Source: Blattamonas nauphoetae (lineage: Eukaryota > Preaxostyla > Oxymonadida). From it: 64,000 bases of DNA. This document shows, in pieces, positions 9,585 through 20,217 of this stretch; the first letter of the stretch is position 1, and each line of letters opens with the position of its first letter. Location of the stretch: the NCBI GenBank assembly GCA_033064195.1, contig JARBJD010000329.1, forward strand, positions 1 through 64,000, given 5' to 3'. The position numbers and the translations under genes are program-made. The notes below the pieces were generated by a model, which saw only the letters and a list, made by a program, of their open reading frames with translations, did not search any database and was not told the origin of the DNA.

Positions 9585-12448
9585 TCACAACTCAAGACGT
9601 TTCTTCATTCCCTTTCGCACGGCACGTGGAACCATCATTGATGGTTTTGGAGCAACAGTCTTTGGCTGGTCTGACTCCGCTTCAACTGGGAGATCAGATG
9701 TTTCTAATTGTTTCCCACGATGCATTTCTTCTCTCCTCTCCTTCCTCGTGGGACCTTCTTGCTGGTGTTGGTGATGGACAGGCTGTTCCCAGTGTTCTTT
9801 GTGTTCCTTCCGATGGAACTTGTCTCTCTGGTCCTTCTGCACCGGAGGCCTTTCGCGCGGCCCCTTTGGCTTTGAAATGGTCAGCTTAATCGGCACTCCG
9901 TTGACCTTCGCCCCGTTCTTGAGCAACCCCTGCTCCATCGCCTCTTTTGAGTGGAACTCGATGTACCCGTAGCCAAGCAGCTCCCCGTTCAGATTGCGAT
10001 TGAGACGAACTTCCTTCACACTGCCCTCTTCAAACACAGCAGACACATCGTCTTCATTCGCTGTCACAGGAATCTGTTTGGCAAAGAGGGTGTTGACGTC
10101 GGTGTACAGGAACGATTCTGGGTCGTCAGTGACTCGCTCAGTCTGCATCGTTTTGGAGTGATCGTCGGTGACGTAGTCTTCGATCTCGGCGAGTTTCCTC
10201 TTCCGACCGACCTCGAGCGGGATGTAGTCCAAATCCATCTCGGCGTCTGCCGGCTCCTTCACCATCGCTGGCTCTTCATTCAGTGGTTGCTGGTGTTGGA
10301 GGGGCGCGTCTGCTCCTCCGTTTCTGATTCGGTGTGCATTCAAGTCTCGCAGCTTCTGTTCGACACGGAGAGTCGCCTGTGTGATCTGTCCCACGTCCAA
10401 ACAGTGTCGCTCTTCGAACTCGATCCATCTCCTTCCAACTTCGTCGATTCCGACGGCTCCAAAGGCCAGTCCAGTTTTGAAGATTGAGCGAGCCCACGAG
10501 TAGTTTCCTGATTCGATGGCCAAATTCGAAAAGAACAGATAGACCTTCCCGTTGGTCTTCCCAACTTCTCGGAGGATGACCTCACACTCCTTGTGAGCAA
10601 CGTCGGGTGTTTGGGCAAAATTGACCAGAAAGGCACAGAACTCCCAGTCGATACGCCGGAACGGATCGAACTTGGGTGGAGAGCCGTGAATCTGAAAAGC
10701 TGCGGGATTCGAAATGATGGCCCTCACAAACGAAAAGGCTGCCAAAATGGAAGCGACGATCTCAGAAGGGGCGGGCGGGAGGGAGCGGAAGTCGAACACA
10801 CTGTCGGGTCCCAAAGCGTTCTTCGGCCGCTTCTTCTTCTCCGAGTCGTCGGCGGAAGAGAGGAGGGGAGCAAGAATGGGGTCGCGATGAGAACGGATGA
10901 CCAATCGGAGGTACTCCAGGAGGAGAGGAAGTCGGGTGTCTTCTTCGGGGATTGTGAAGGGATCTTTCGTGAGAAGGCACTTCTGCGGGGGCGACTGGAC
11001 GTGTCGGAGTTGACGGAGAGAAGCGAGGAGGGTCGTCTCCACTTCTCCAAGTCTGTTTGGATCGTACGCGAGATCAGACCGATGCGTGGCGAGATTGGCT
11101 GGGATGTAAGTGTCCTCGAGTTCCTTCCAATGGAGGAACTGCACATGGATCTCAGTCGACGACCGACACATCTTCTTCGCTCGTTCGAAAATGTCAGTCA
11201 ACATCAAACTCTTCGACAGATGAATGGCCTGCCTTTCGGCGTTTGTAATTCTGGGTTTGGGTGTGTCTGGTTGCGTGATTCGCTTTGAGGCGAGTTGGTA
11301 ATCAGTCTCAATCTTCACAAATTGGGTCTGGACAAAGTTGACATAGCGGAGCCAGAGAGGAGCGTTGTTGTAGAGGAACCACAAAGCGCTGAGGGATGAA
11401 GGGGAAGAAGAATACACACCGCTCAAAGACAGAGACAACTCGGCGAGTGAACGAGAACGGGATGGTTGTTGCTTTTGGTTTGGTTCCTTCGTTTGCGCGT
11501 CTGATGACGTGGTCAAGGTATTCTGACCACTTTTCTTCCATTGGGTTGGCTTCCGTTGCAGAGTTGAGAGCAATCTCAAACCTTTTCACATCTCCAACGA
11601 CATCCATAGCCTGTAAAGAACAGAAAAATAGGAGAAGAACAAACACTTTGGAAAAGAGGGGTAATTGGATATTTAGCTTCCAGTGCTTCTTTCATAACAA
11701 CTTGCTTCTCTGCATTAGTCAAATCAATGAAAGTTGATTCTCGCTGAAAGAAAGCGTCTGAGGAAGTTCGGATGTGTTTTTGCCAAAGATGATGCTCAAT
11801 GAAAACATCTCTCAATGAGAACATTGGAATTTGAAGTTGATTTAAAAACACCTGCAAAGATGGTAAAGGAAATGATTAGACGATAAAGTTAGAATTGAGA
11901 GAGAAGCAAACTGTTTCAATCGTTGAAGCAATTGTTGACGCAATAGCTTTCCGACCATCTGTTTCTTCGAGAGAAAGCAGAAAATCTGTCATTGGAGGAG
12001 TTTGAGCTGGTTTGTTATCAGAGTCTTCTTTTATTTCACAATAGATGAAGTCCCTGAAGAATCTTTCAAGAAATGCTCGGTATTGATGCCAAAGAATCGA
12101 TCCCTGCAAAAGAAAAATGACATGCAGAAACAAAAGCATACATTGTGAAAATTATCTCCACATTGGGCAATTCCTCGTTCATAGATCGTAGAAATTGAAG
12201 TGAGCTTCTCCTGAAGAATTCCCAGTGAGAGAACGGACGAAAGGAGACATTTTTCCATAGATTGTGCATAAAGCTATCAGAGGAAATAGAGAGAACGGAT
12301 AGTATGACAGAAACAATGAAGGAGTTGATACCAGCCATATTTCTGGGGTTCTATAGTCCTTGACGATTTCATCAAACTTTTGATTCACATCTTCCAATGA
12401 GTGATCGAGGAGAGAGAATTGGCGTAATTTATCGAGAACTGAGGACAT
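9585..12448 (-). CDS. SART3: SART3-like U4/U6 snRNP recycling factor (HAT repeats + RRM)
   Basis: Six exons give a closed 880-residue frame: 12448-12332, 12273-12142, 12103-11912, 11851-11645, 11610-11420, 11388-9585. All five introns are GT-AG and tiny (58, 38, 60, 34 and 31 bp). HAT-type helical repeats fill most of the protein (VFERALWFLYNNAPLWLRYV appears only when the 31-bp intron is removed). One RRM lies near the C-terminus with RNP2 LFAKQI and RNP1 LGYGYIEF. A basic tail ends in PRAVRKGMKKRLEL, in the place where SART3/Prp24 carry an LSm-contacting end. The family reanneals U4 and U6 snRNAs after splicing. Human SART3 has two RRMs and this has one. The start at 12,448 is preferred; an in-frame ATG at 12,481 also exists. 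Confidence 0.8.
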
Positions 12449-12614
12449 GGACGTGATCAACCAACTTTTTTTTCTTTTCATTCCATTAGCGCTGAAAATG
12501 CAAGGATACCTGTCATCGTGTGTCTGAATAATAAAAGGCGCGTTGATAGAGAAAGTATAAATTGCCTTTGAATTGATCGGTCAAACAAATTAGGTGGACT
12601 CAGGGGCCGATCTC
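12449..12614. promoter_or_regulatory. Divergent promoter region, 166 bp
   Basis: This short interval lies between two head-to-head start codons (SART3 leftward, the proline-rich protein rightward). No motif can be named; the arrangement alone implies a shared promoter region. Confidence 0.5.
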
Positions 12615-14129
12615 ATGACACTGAAGAAACCGACGCCATATGTATATACGCCTCGCCCACCAAATAGCATTTCTCTTGAAGAGTATCTTGAACAGTGTGG
12701 GACTGGATTTAAACAACATGTTGACCAAGTGTTCGTTGATTCATTTCGAGGACATGGGGTGGAGTGGGAAGGAATCGTCACGCAGATCGCCAAAAATCAT
12801 CTCAAAATCTGGATGAATCCCACCGACTCACGTTATTCCATGTCAGATCTAACAGTAAACTTCGCCGAAATCATCATCAACTCGTATCCAACGAAACCAA
12901 AACTTTGGAAAAAGTTCACCTTCAGAGCGATTCTGAATTCGTATGGTGTGCATTTTTCTTTGATTATTTCTTGTTGTTGTTCTGATTTGTTAGGTTCGAG
13001 CGGTAATCATGTCCTCTCTTTACAAAAACCAGATGACCCAATTGATGAACCACGAATCACATATCTGGAATACCTCTCGTACTTTTCAGCATCATCTCGC
13101 AACTCTTCTCAGCGATCTTATCAACTATTTTGGCATAACCGTCGAATTAACGTCACTTTTACTCTTCGCGACAAACTCCGCCCAGGACTCCCACATCAAC
13201 GATTCTTCCGTGCTCCTATCTCACCTGTTTTACCTGCCCTATTCACACAAGATACGTTTGAACTTCGGATTCCAGATACAAGCAGCTTCTTGCAGGGATT
13301 CCCGACAGCAGGCCCAATTGAGGTGAATGTTCATTCTTCTCAGCGGGAGCATCTCAGATTCCATGAATACACTCACACTCTTCGGATTGAACAAATGGGA
13401 TCACCGCATATCCTTTCCCTTGGCGACTACTCAAATTTCACCCATCTTATCCCTCACACCATCTCTGGGATTGGACGCTTTTTTTCATTCCTATCTCAGA
13501 AGACCGCCGAAGCTATTATCACATCGAGAACACAAAATATTCAACGGAATTCTCGAAAAGAGAATGAACAAACTCAGCGTTCTCCCAAACACCGACGCCC
13601 TCACCGTCACAAACAATCACGGCATAAACAGCGTAAATCTAACAAATATTCATCAGATAGTGAAGATGGCGATGAATCATCAAGTACTCACGATTCTGAG
13701 TCAGAAGACAGCGAAGCTCACGGTGTCAAGCGAGTCCGCCTTCCCAACGCTTCTCAAAATCCTCTCCCTCCGCCAATCCAGCCACGGCACCCATCAGTCC
13801 CTCCATATCAACCGCCTGCTTATTCTCCCCCTCTCCCACTTCCACCCTCACACCAACCAACTTCAACTCCCCCACAACTACTTCCCACAACCCATCCATA
13901 TCCCCCCTCAGCCCATCCACACTCTCCCACAACCCATCCACACTCTCCTACAACCCATCCATACCCTCCCACCACCCAGAATGTCTACCATCCCCAATCG
14001 TATCTCCCACAGACCATCCCAACTGCTCCCACTGATGACAGTGTCCCAGATGGATCCTATTGCGATGACTTCTCCAAAGACGATCCTCAACCAGACTTCA
14101 GTTGGGATCATCGGAATCCATCTCATTGA
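12615..14129 (+). CDS. Unknown protein with proline-rich repeat tail
   Basis: Not recognised. The first ATG in frame is at 12,615. A 48-bp GT-AG stretch (12,946-12,993) keeps the frame and encodes an out-of-place hydrophobic run, so it is probably an intron; the product would be about 488 residues. The first 110 residues look folded (EWEGIVTQIAKNHLKIWM has a beta-rich, OB-like pattern). From about residue 300 the sequence is low-complexity: a basic KHRRPHRHKQ stretch, an acidic/serine stretch, then a proline/histidine repeat tail. Another frame (13,009-14,247) is also open over the same DNA, but it is interrupted and has a less natural composition, so the frame given is preferred. It is divergent from SART3. 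Confidence 0.55.
   Translation: MTLKKPTPYVYTPRPPNSISLEEYLEQCGTGFKQHVDQVFVDSFRGHGVEWEGIVTQIAKNHLKIWMNPTDSRYSMSDLTVNFAEIIINSYPTKPKLWKKFTFRAILNSYGVHFSLIISCCCSDLLGSSGNHVLSLQKPDDPIDEPRITYLEYLSYFSASSRNSSQRSYQLFWHNRRINVTFTLRDKLRPGLPHQRFFRAPISPVLPALFTQDTFELRIPDTSSFLQGFPTAGPIEVNVHSSQREHLRFHEYTHTLRIEQMGSPHILSLGDYSNFTHLIPHTISGIGRFFSFLSQKTAEAIITSRTQNIQRNSRKENEQTQRSPKHRRPHRHKQSRHKQRKSNKYSSDSEDGDESSSTHDSESEDSEAHGVKRVRLPNASQNPLPPPIQPRHPSVPPYQPPAYSPPLPLPPSHQPTSTPPQLLPTTHPYPPSAHPHSPTTHPHSPTTHPYPPTTQNVYHPQSYLPQTIPTAPTDDSVPDGSYCDDFSKDDPQPDFSWDHRNPSH
13885..13975 (+). repeat. Tandem 21-bp coding repeat
   Basis: About four copies of a 21-bp unit (cccacaacccatccacactc type) encode a seven-residue PTTHPHS-like unit in the proline-rich tail. 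Copies differ by a few bases. Confidence 0.7.
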
Positions 14130-14312
14130 TGTTCATACTCTTCTTCTGTTTTTGGAGATGTTTCTCTTTCACCTCTTCGTTCCTTCGCATCATCCTCTCA
14201 GAGATCAGCGAGGTTCGTCTCCAGTCTACTTCACACAGCTCCTCTGAGATGGAGACGCAACTGTCACATCATTTCTCATCCATCGTTGAGAGATCATGAA
14301 CGGAAATACTTG

Positions 14313-14836
14313 ATCAGTGGGAACACGACAACACGCAATGTGCAATTAGTTTGTGATCATGGTTTGATCGTTCTCTTTTCTCAAATCGAGGGTCATACCA
14401 AAGGTAAACTGGAATTCGGCCACATTCCCACACAAGAGGTCGTTTGAGGACAGATTTGACCGTATCTCGATGTGGAGGACTCGTGTTAGGTTTCTCACTC
14501 GATGGATCATCCCATAACTAAACTTCTAGTGTCTTCAACCATCCATCGTCCACCTTTCCGGAGGGAATACGTTTCTTTCTCCCAAGAAAGTATCCCCTCG
14601 CCAATAGGCACACCTACATCCTTTTCTAATCATGCCGACCTTCAATCAAGATCATGAGAAGAAAGAATAACCATCAAGTCGTCCCCCACAATATCACTGC
14701 CTTTGACATTTTCATACACTCATTGACATCCTCCTCAATTATTTTTTCAATATTAATCAGTTAACTCAAAACAGTTTGCGATCAACCCTAACATCGATTT
14801 CAATTGCACATTGCGTGTTATCGTGTTCACACTGAT
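14313..14836. mobile_element. MITE-like element with 35-bp terminal inverted repeats
   Basis: Positions 14,313-14,347 are the reverse complement of 14,802-14,836 with two mismatches in 35. The repeat begins ATCAGTG and ends GTGCAATT. The 524 bp between the outer ends contain no reading frame of note. No clear target-site duplication is visible. Size, inverted ends and lack of coding potential fit a non-autonomous DNA transposon. No second copy was found in the window. It fills most of the gap between the genes ending at 14,129 and 15,060. Confidence 0.65.
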
Positions 14837-15059
14837 GAATCGAAGTGAAATAATAATAATTCTTGCTGGAAATCCATAATGTTTAAGAGAGATCCTGTCG
14901 TGCCGATGATTGTCAAATGTTCGCCCATTTTGAGATTGTGTGAGATCTGACCCTTTGATGATGGTTTGGTGGATTGAAGAAAAGAGGGAAAAGGAGCACT
15001 TTCATGATGAGATTAGAAGGAAGAATAACAAATGATAGTGGTTCCTTCTTCAACTCTGT

Positions 15060-16328
15060 TTATATTTCGCTGTTCGTCCAATCGTAGCCCTTTCGTGACT
15101 TCGAATCAAAAACTCGAGGTGACGCACTTCTGCTCTTGCACCCCAGAAAAGTGAGTTGAGTAATATTAAGCCCTGCGATATCATCAAAAATGATATCGGA
15201 TCCGCTTCTGCCAACATTAGCGAATTGACAGGACGAAAACCTCATGTATCGCTTGTTGATTGTTGGATTCCAACCAACGCCAACAGCTCCTCCGAAGCTT
15301 GCGCGATTGAAGTGGAAGTATGAAGACGACAAGTTGAGCGATTGGCACTTATCCGAGACGTAGAGAGCTCCCCCCGAATGTGAGGCAGTGTTGTTCGAAA
15401 AAGTCACTCTTTCCAAAGTAAGCGAGGCTGTGTGATTGATGAAGAGGGCTGACCCATTCGGGGACGTGGAGGGGGTGGTACAGTGGGTGAATGTACTCTG
15501 AATGATCTTGATTTCGCATGTTTCAGAAGGATCGTAGAAGAGACCAGGGACTGTATTTGTGCATTTTTCAACATTGATCTCCCTGAGGGTGACTTCAACA
15601 CACTGTAGGTAGAAAAATATGCCACCGTTCAAAGGCCCATCGCACTCCTTGAATGTTGAATGTGACACATCTGCTCGACGTGGAGCTGCGACCTTGACAT
15701 CCGCAGAATACACGGATCTGGTAAGATTTGAGGCAAACTTGATTCTTTCGTATGTATTAAGGAAATCCTCCACTCGAAAAACCGGACCGCTTGCGATGAA
15801 TGGGACAGCCGCTGTCATCGTGATGTCAGAGATTGTGGAGTTTTGCATAGACATCACATTTTGTTGATCATCGGTACGATTTTCCGAGAAATGAAAGAGC
15901 GACGAGGAGAAGCGGCTTCCAGGTGTGAAAGTGCAGTCGATCAGTTGTCCATGACAGTCACTCAATTCCACGAGCGGGAAGTTGAGCTGGGTATACGCAT
16001 GATGAACCCTCCACAGACTCACTGTCTGGGCGATGGATAAGACCAGACAGCTGGATTTTGGCGCGATGATTGAGAGTTGGACCAGTCCAAGATTTCCCTG
16101 AACCAGGAAGAATAAGGGACTGGTTTCGCTGGATGACTTTAAGGTGACAGTGTCATTGCGTTCCCCAGTAACCATGAACGGAAACACGGCAGAAGGATGA
16201 GTATCAATATTCTGACCAATGTACGTGCCACCGGGAAGTTTCAGTACTGAAGAGTTACATGACCGCACAAGGGGTTCAAGGGCGACTTCTTCAGTTTGAA
16301 TAAAGCAGAAGAATACCAGAGAGAGCAT
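15060..16328 (-). CDS. Secreted beta-helix surface protein, short form
   Basis: A frame of 422 residues with a signal-peptide-like start (MLSLVFFCFIQTEEV). The body shows the repeating beta-helix pattern of this locus: short strands ending in asparagine/serine turns, FxxCxxP-like steps, and GGAL/GGAVxVG turns (SGGALYVS, FGGAVGVG) as in pectate-lyase-like and polymorphic-membrane-type proteins. No transmembrane helix or cytoplasmic tail follows, so it is probably secreted or loosely bound. Several N-x-S/T sites suggest glycosylation. It is the smallest of five related genes in the window, all on the minus strand. No enzyme motif is visible, and its role is inferred only as cell-surface or secreted. 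Confidence 0.6.
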   Translation of the reverse strand: MLSLVFFCFIQTEEVALEPLVRSCNSSVLKLPGGTYIGQNIDTHPSAVFPFMVTGERNDTVTLKSSSETSPLFFLVQGNLGLVQLSIIAPKSSCLVLSIAQTVSLWRVHHAYTQLNFPLVELSDCHGQLIDCTFTPGSRFSSSLFHFSENRTDDQQNVMSMQNSTISDITMTAAVPFIASGPVFRVEDFLNTYERIKFASNLTRSVYSADVKVAAPRRADVSHSTFKECDGPLNGGIFFYLQCVEVTLREINVEKCTNTVPGLFYDPSETCEIKIIQSTFTHCTTPSTSPNGSALFINHTASLTLERVTFSNNTASHSGGALYVSDKCQSLNLSSSYFHFNRASFGGAVGVGWNPTINKRYMRFSSCQFANVGRSGSDIIFDDIAGLNITQLTFLGCKSRSASPRVFDSKSRKGYDWTNSEI

Positions 16329-16706
16329 TGATCAAAGTTTTTTTGGTGATTAAGGGTCTCTGCCAAAATCTTGTAAGATTTGATCGACAATCACTCTGAG
16401 AAGAGTCCAGTATTCTCTCGACGTTTGAGATCGAAAAAAGGATGCAAACAAGAGATTTCATGAAAGGAAAAAAGAAGGGCCGTGACTGCTTCGCGAAATC
16501 CGTGTAGTGGTTCCTCTGCCATTGGAACCAATTCATTCATCAGATCTTCAGCGTTGTATGAGTCGTGCTCATCTTGCGACGGAAAGACAAGATTGATGAA
16601 TAAGACGGCCTTGTCCTCCAGTTCATCATCAAAAGGGCATCTTCCTTCAACAAGTTTGACGAGTGATAACCCCGCTTTTTATGCACAACAAGCACGGGAA
16701 GTGAAG
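16329..16706. other. Spacer, nothing recognised
   Basis: I see no supported gene or repeat in this stretch between two minus-strand genes. The short frames on both strands lack family features. Confidence 0.5.
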
Positions 16707-18400
16707 TCAACGGGAGGCCCGGACGTCAAAGCATGAAATTTCGTTGAGGGAGATTGTTCGCAGTTTGCTGGCCCAAGTGCATGTGCCCGGATTCACATAA
16801 ATGAACGGAGGGGTACACACATCCAAAGGCTCGTGTGGGGTCACTGTGACCATCCGTTTGTTGAACATTGTCTCCGAGTGGGCAGCCAAATTAGACTTCG
16901 ATTCTTTCGGCACAATGCGTGCTTTTTGGAGCATTCCAAAGGCAGGGACATGAGCAAGAAGTATGAACGGATACACAGGCCATGCTTGCCCAGCATGAGT
17001 GTGCCCACAGAGCATCATGTCTCCAAATAATCGTTTGATCGACGGCTTCCACGAGAACGTATGAGGACGGTGATGGAGAACAATCGTGAATGGATGAACA
17101 GATTCATCTTTGGGCAGCTCTTTTTCAATATCTGATACCCATTCACGGAACTCCGAGTCGCTCCCATCTTCGATCCCGATGATCCTGACAGGGAAGTTGA
17201 TTGGAGCAGGTGTTGGTGAGGAAGGCGGGGAATCCATTTCTTCAGGCTCGGGAAGAGGAGTAGGGAGTCGCTGTACATGTTGAGTGTCAATTGGAATGCT
17301 GATGGTGTGGATCTCATTTGAGAGGACAGTAATCTGAACAAAAAAAGACAGAATTATGTGAAATTGATAAAAACGACAATATAAGATAATGGAGTGAAAG
17401 AGAAGTACACAAAACGGACATACATTCGGAAAATGCGAGAGGATACTGAGGAGGCCATCGCGACCAGATTCAACGTCATGATTGCCCTATTTCAAATATA
17501 ATGGATCAAGGACATGAAAAATACCGGGGAAGACATACTGTCACGAAAAATACACCATAGGTCGCTCTGAGGTCGGCTAAAGGAGCGAAGCCACAGTGTG
17601 GCCTGAGCTGTCCTGTGATAGGATCGGGAAGTTCAGAGTTGACGATACTCACAGAATCAACAAGGTCACCAGTGATACAAATGATGTCGGGGTTGAGCTG
17701 GTTGGTTTGATTGACGATTTTTCGGAGTTCTGTGAAGCGCATACTCCCAATATGAATATCAGATAGCTGAACAACACGGAGTGATTGTGGAATTCGGTTA
17801 TTCCTGAAGTTGGAGATAGGAATGAGAGGTGAATGGAATGTTGCGAACGGTGTAAAAAAGACGAGACATGTTGGAATATAGATGAATAAGAGAAAGAAAA
17901 AATATGAAAATGATATATACCAACGGGATATATCAAAATTCTTGAATAATCACATACAGGACATCTATTTTCTTGACTCTGCGGAAGCTCCCTTGTATAT
18001 GTCCAACGATAAACCAAAATAAGCCAAAACTGAGGACAAGCGCCGAAGAAAGAGGTTGGTATGGACGAGCAGCTTTGCAGAACAAGAATACTACTTCTTC
18101 AATCATCACCGGAATGGCAATTTTGAGAGAAATGAAGAAGAAGTCGATTCCGATGGAGAAGAGAACACGGGTGACAGAATATTGAAAGAAAGAGGTGAGA
18201 TAATGGGATGATATCCCGAGAATTGCTAGGACCAAGGAAACAGCTCCAGGAACGAACCAGAGATATGGATTTTTGTGGAGTTGTTTGTACATGAGGAACG
18301 AGAGCGACCGACCAAATGGATAGCATAAAAGCAAAACAAGGATCAAATTGGCCAGAGTAGATCCAATCACAGAACAGAATTGTCGACAACAGGATGTCAT
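16707..18400 (-). CDS. Membrane metallophosphoesterase (TMPPE/YkuE-like)
   Basis: Calcineurin-like phosphoesterase motifs are present in order: SDIHIG (D-x-H), ITGDLVDS (GDxxD), GNHDVES (GNHD) and CGHTHAGQ (GHTHxG). These residues bind two metal ions. Several membrane helices precede the catalytic part, as in the TMPPE/YkuE group. Three exons of the catalytic part close in frame: ending 17539, 17486-17424, 17333-16707, with introns of 52 and 90 bp. The junction between the membrane exon (18,4xx-17,94x) and the SDIHIG exon (about 17,815) did not close by eye. The first ATG in the membrane exon is at 18,400, but the frame is open to 18,520 and would add another helix, so the true start may lie in an upstream exon. 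Substrate is unknown. Confidence 0.7.
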
Positions 18401-18663
18401 CGACCTGAATCCGATAATTATGGTTCTCAGAGAGAGATAAAAAAAACTCGATATTAACGATAGCAAGGCAGAAACTTGTTTTAAAACAGATTTTGAGAAT
18501 ATTTCTTCAATGAAATACAACGGATTGTCGTTCTATTACGCTCCTTCTCCTCTGTTTTCGTAATTCCTGTGAACAAGGCTAAAGGAAACATATGGAGCTA
18601 TTAATCGTATGATCCGCCTTGCTTTCAGAAGGTCTTCTGGAGAGAGGATTTTATCGTCTGAAA

Positions 18664-20056
18664 TTAATGAAGAAAAAAAGAGATCAAACCATGTGTAATT
18701 CCGAAACAGGTTTTGGCTGTTTCGACCCTAAATTCGCCCTGCTGTGTGTGGAATTGTCTCTCGCTGGCGGAATCCAGCAATTGATGAAAAAGAGGTGATC
18801 GTTCAGGGTGCTGGAGAGATGGGCCAATCGACGATCGAGTGATCTGTTGTTGGAGTTGTTGTGGAGAAATGGGGGCTGGTTGACGTTGTCCGTTCGGGAT
18901 TTTGATTTGCGGAGTGTATTTTCGGGTTTTGGGTCGAGCTTGACGAAATGATGGTTGAGGCTGATTGTCATCATCATCTCGAAGAATCTTTGGATTGAGA
19001 GTGGGTACAGCTCGACTCTGCGTCACTCTTTGCGTCTGAGTCTTTCTTTTTGCTTCTTGGGCCTTTCTCCATGCAATGAGAGCCTCCGAATTATCGCGCT
19101 GGTCATCGCTTTCTTCAGGTTCAATCGAGTCACTATGTTCACTAACACCTTCATCAATTGCTTCACTTCGACTGGAGGACTCTTGTGAGCCTTTCCACGA
19201 TTCTTCTTCCTGGTCTGAACCGTCATCATCAGAACTGCTCTCAAAATCAGATTCAAATGCCGAGTAGAAGGCAGGTGTGAGTGTCCGAGTAGATCTTGTG
19301 GAGCGTGTTGTTGAAGTTCGAGACTTTTTTGATGGCGATACGCTGGGGGGACTCTGAGAGGGCACTGATCGCTTCTTTGGTTGTTGTTTTTCTGATCGCT
19401 GGATGGGCCTTTTCTGTGGCTTGGGGGGTGTTTGTGAGTCTGGTTTATTGTCTCGTTCTGATTCACAATACACGCAGACCCATCCTTTGGATGGTATTTC
19501 GAAGCCAAGACAATATGAATGATATCCTGCATGGTTTGAGTTGCAAATGAAAATGACGATGAAGTATCAAGTAAAATCAGACGGCGTTTGCATCTACACA
19601 CAAGAAATGAGTTGAAGCAAAGAAGATAAGTCTAACTCTGGACATGTGATGGTGGTGTGACTTTTTCCGCAGATCTGGCACTCATCGCGAAATCGTGTTG
19701 ATGTCATGAACAAAAATAAGGGAAAGGTGCCTATCCCGATATATTTCAGAAGAAAATAAATGTTTGGAAGTTTCGTATTCGTATTTGATTTTGATGGTTC
19801 GCAAGACAGTGAAATACAAGTTTTAAACTCCTTTGTCATGTGGAAGATCTTTATGTTCATTCATGTAGATATCCTCAGCTTTCTGTACATGCATATTGAG
19901 AGTATACCAGACAGAACGTGAGAACTCTAAGTTTGGCTCGGGAGGAGGTGCAGAGACAGGCTTTTTGTTACGATGAAATGCGGGAGGAGTTGCAGACTTC
20001 TTTTGAGGCTGGGTTTTTTTATTTGTTTTCGGGGAGTCTCGTTTTGGAGTCTGCAT
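18664..20056 (-). CDS. PHD-finger protein with an 11-nt micro-exon
   Basis: Four exons close to 381 residues: 20056-19829, 19680-19637, 19593-19583 (11 nt) and 19526-18664. Introns are about 148, 43 and 56 bp. Splicing builds a complete C4HC3 PHD finger: CQIC, eight residues, CPEC, KRRYHSYC, then GWVCVYC. Without the micro-exon two of the zinc ligands and their spacing are lost, which is strong support for it. PHD fingers usually read histone H3 tails. The N-terminus is basic and proline-rich. The C-terminal two-thirds is disordered, with serine/acidic and glutamine runs. The first intron's acceptor (GATGAG) is weaker than the others. It is head-to-head with ULK4. The chromatin complex is unknown. 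Confidence 0.7.
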
Positions 20057-20217
20057 GATTTGATCTCACCCTGAATGAAAACTAACACATCATAACTGTC
20101 TATCTGATGATGTTATTCCCTTTTAATCGTTCCTTTTGCTCGCTTTCTTGATCTACATATCGCCTATGTTAATCTGTAGTGAGATTGACATGAACATGAC
20201 AAACCAACTCATCTTCC
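20057..20217. promoter_or_regulatory. Divergent promoter region, 161 bp
   Basis: Interval between the start codons of the PHD-finger gene (minus) and ULK4 (plus). It is AT-rich, with no named motif. Confidence 0.5.

Noticed and set aside
10593-11288. Plus-strand ORF of 231 codons opposite SART3
   Set aside because: Antisense shadow; the minus strand shows HAT and RRM family sequence across the same region.
13885-13975. CRISPR-like array
   Set aside because: Units are contiguous 21-bp coding repeats without spacers, in a eukaryotic gene.
13009-14247. Alternative plus-strand frame over the proline-rich gene
   Set aside because: Interrupted at 13,326, hydrophobic and histidine-rich in a way that follows from the other frame's repeats; the chosen frame also explains the 48-bp intron.
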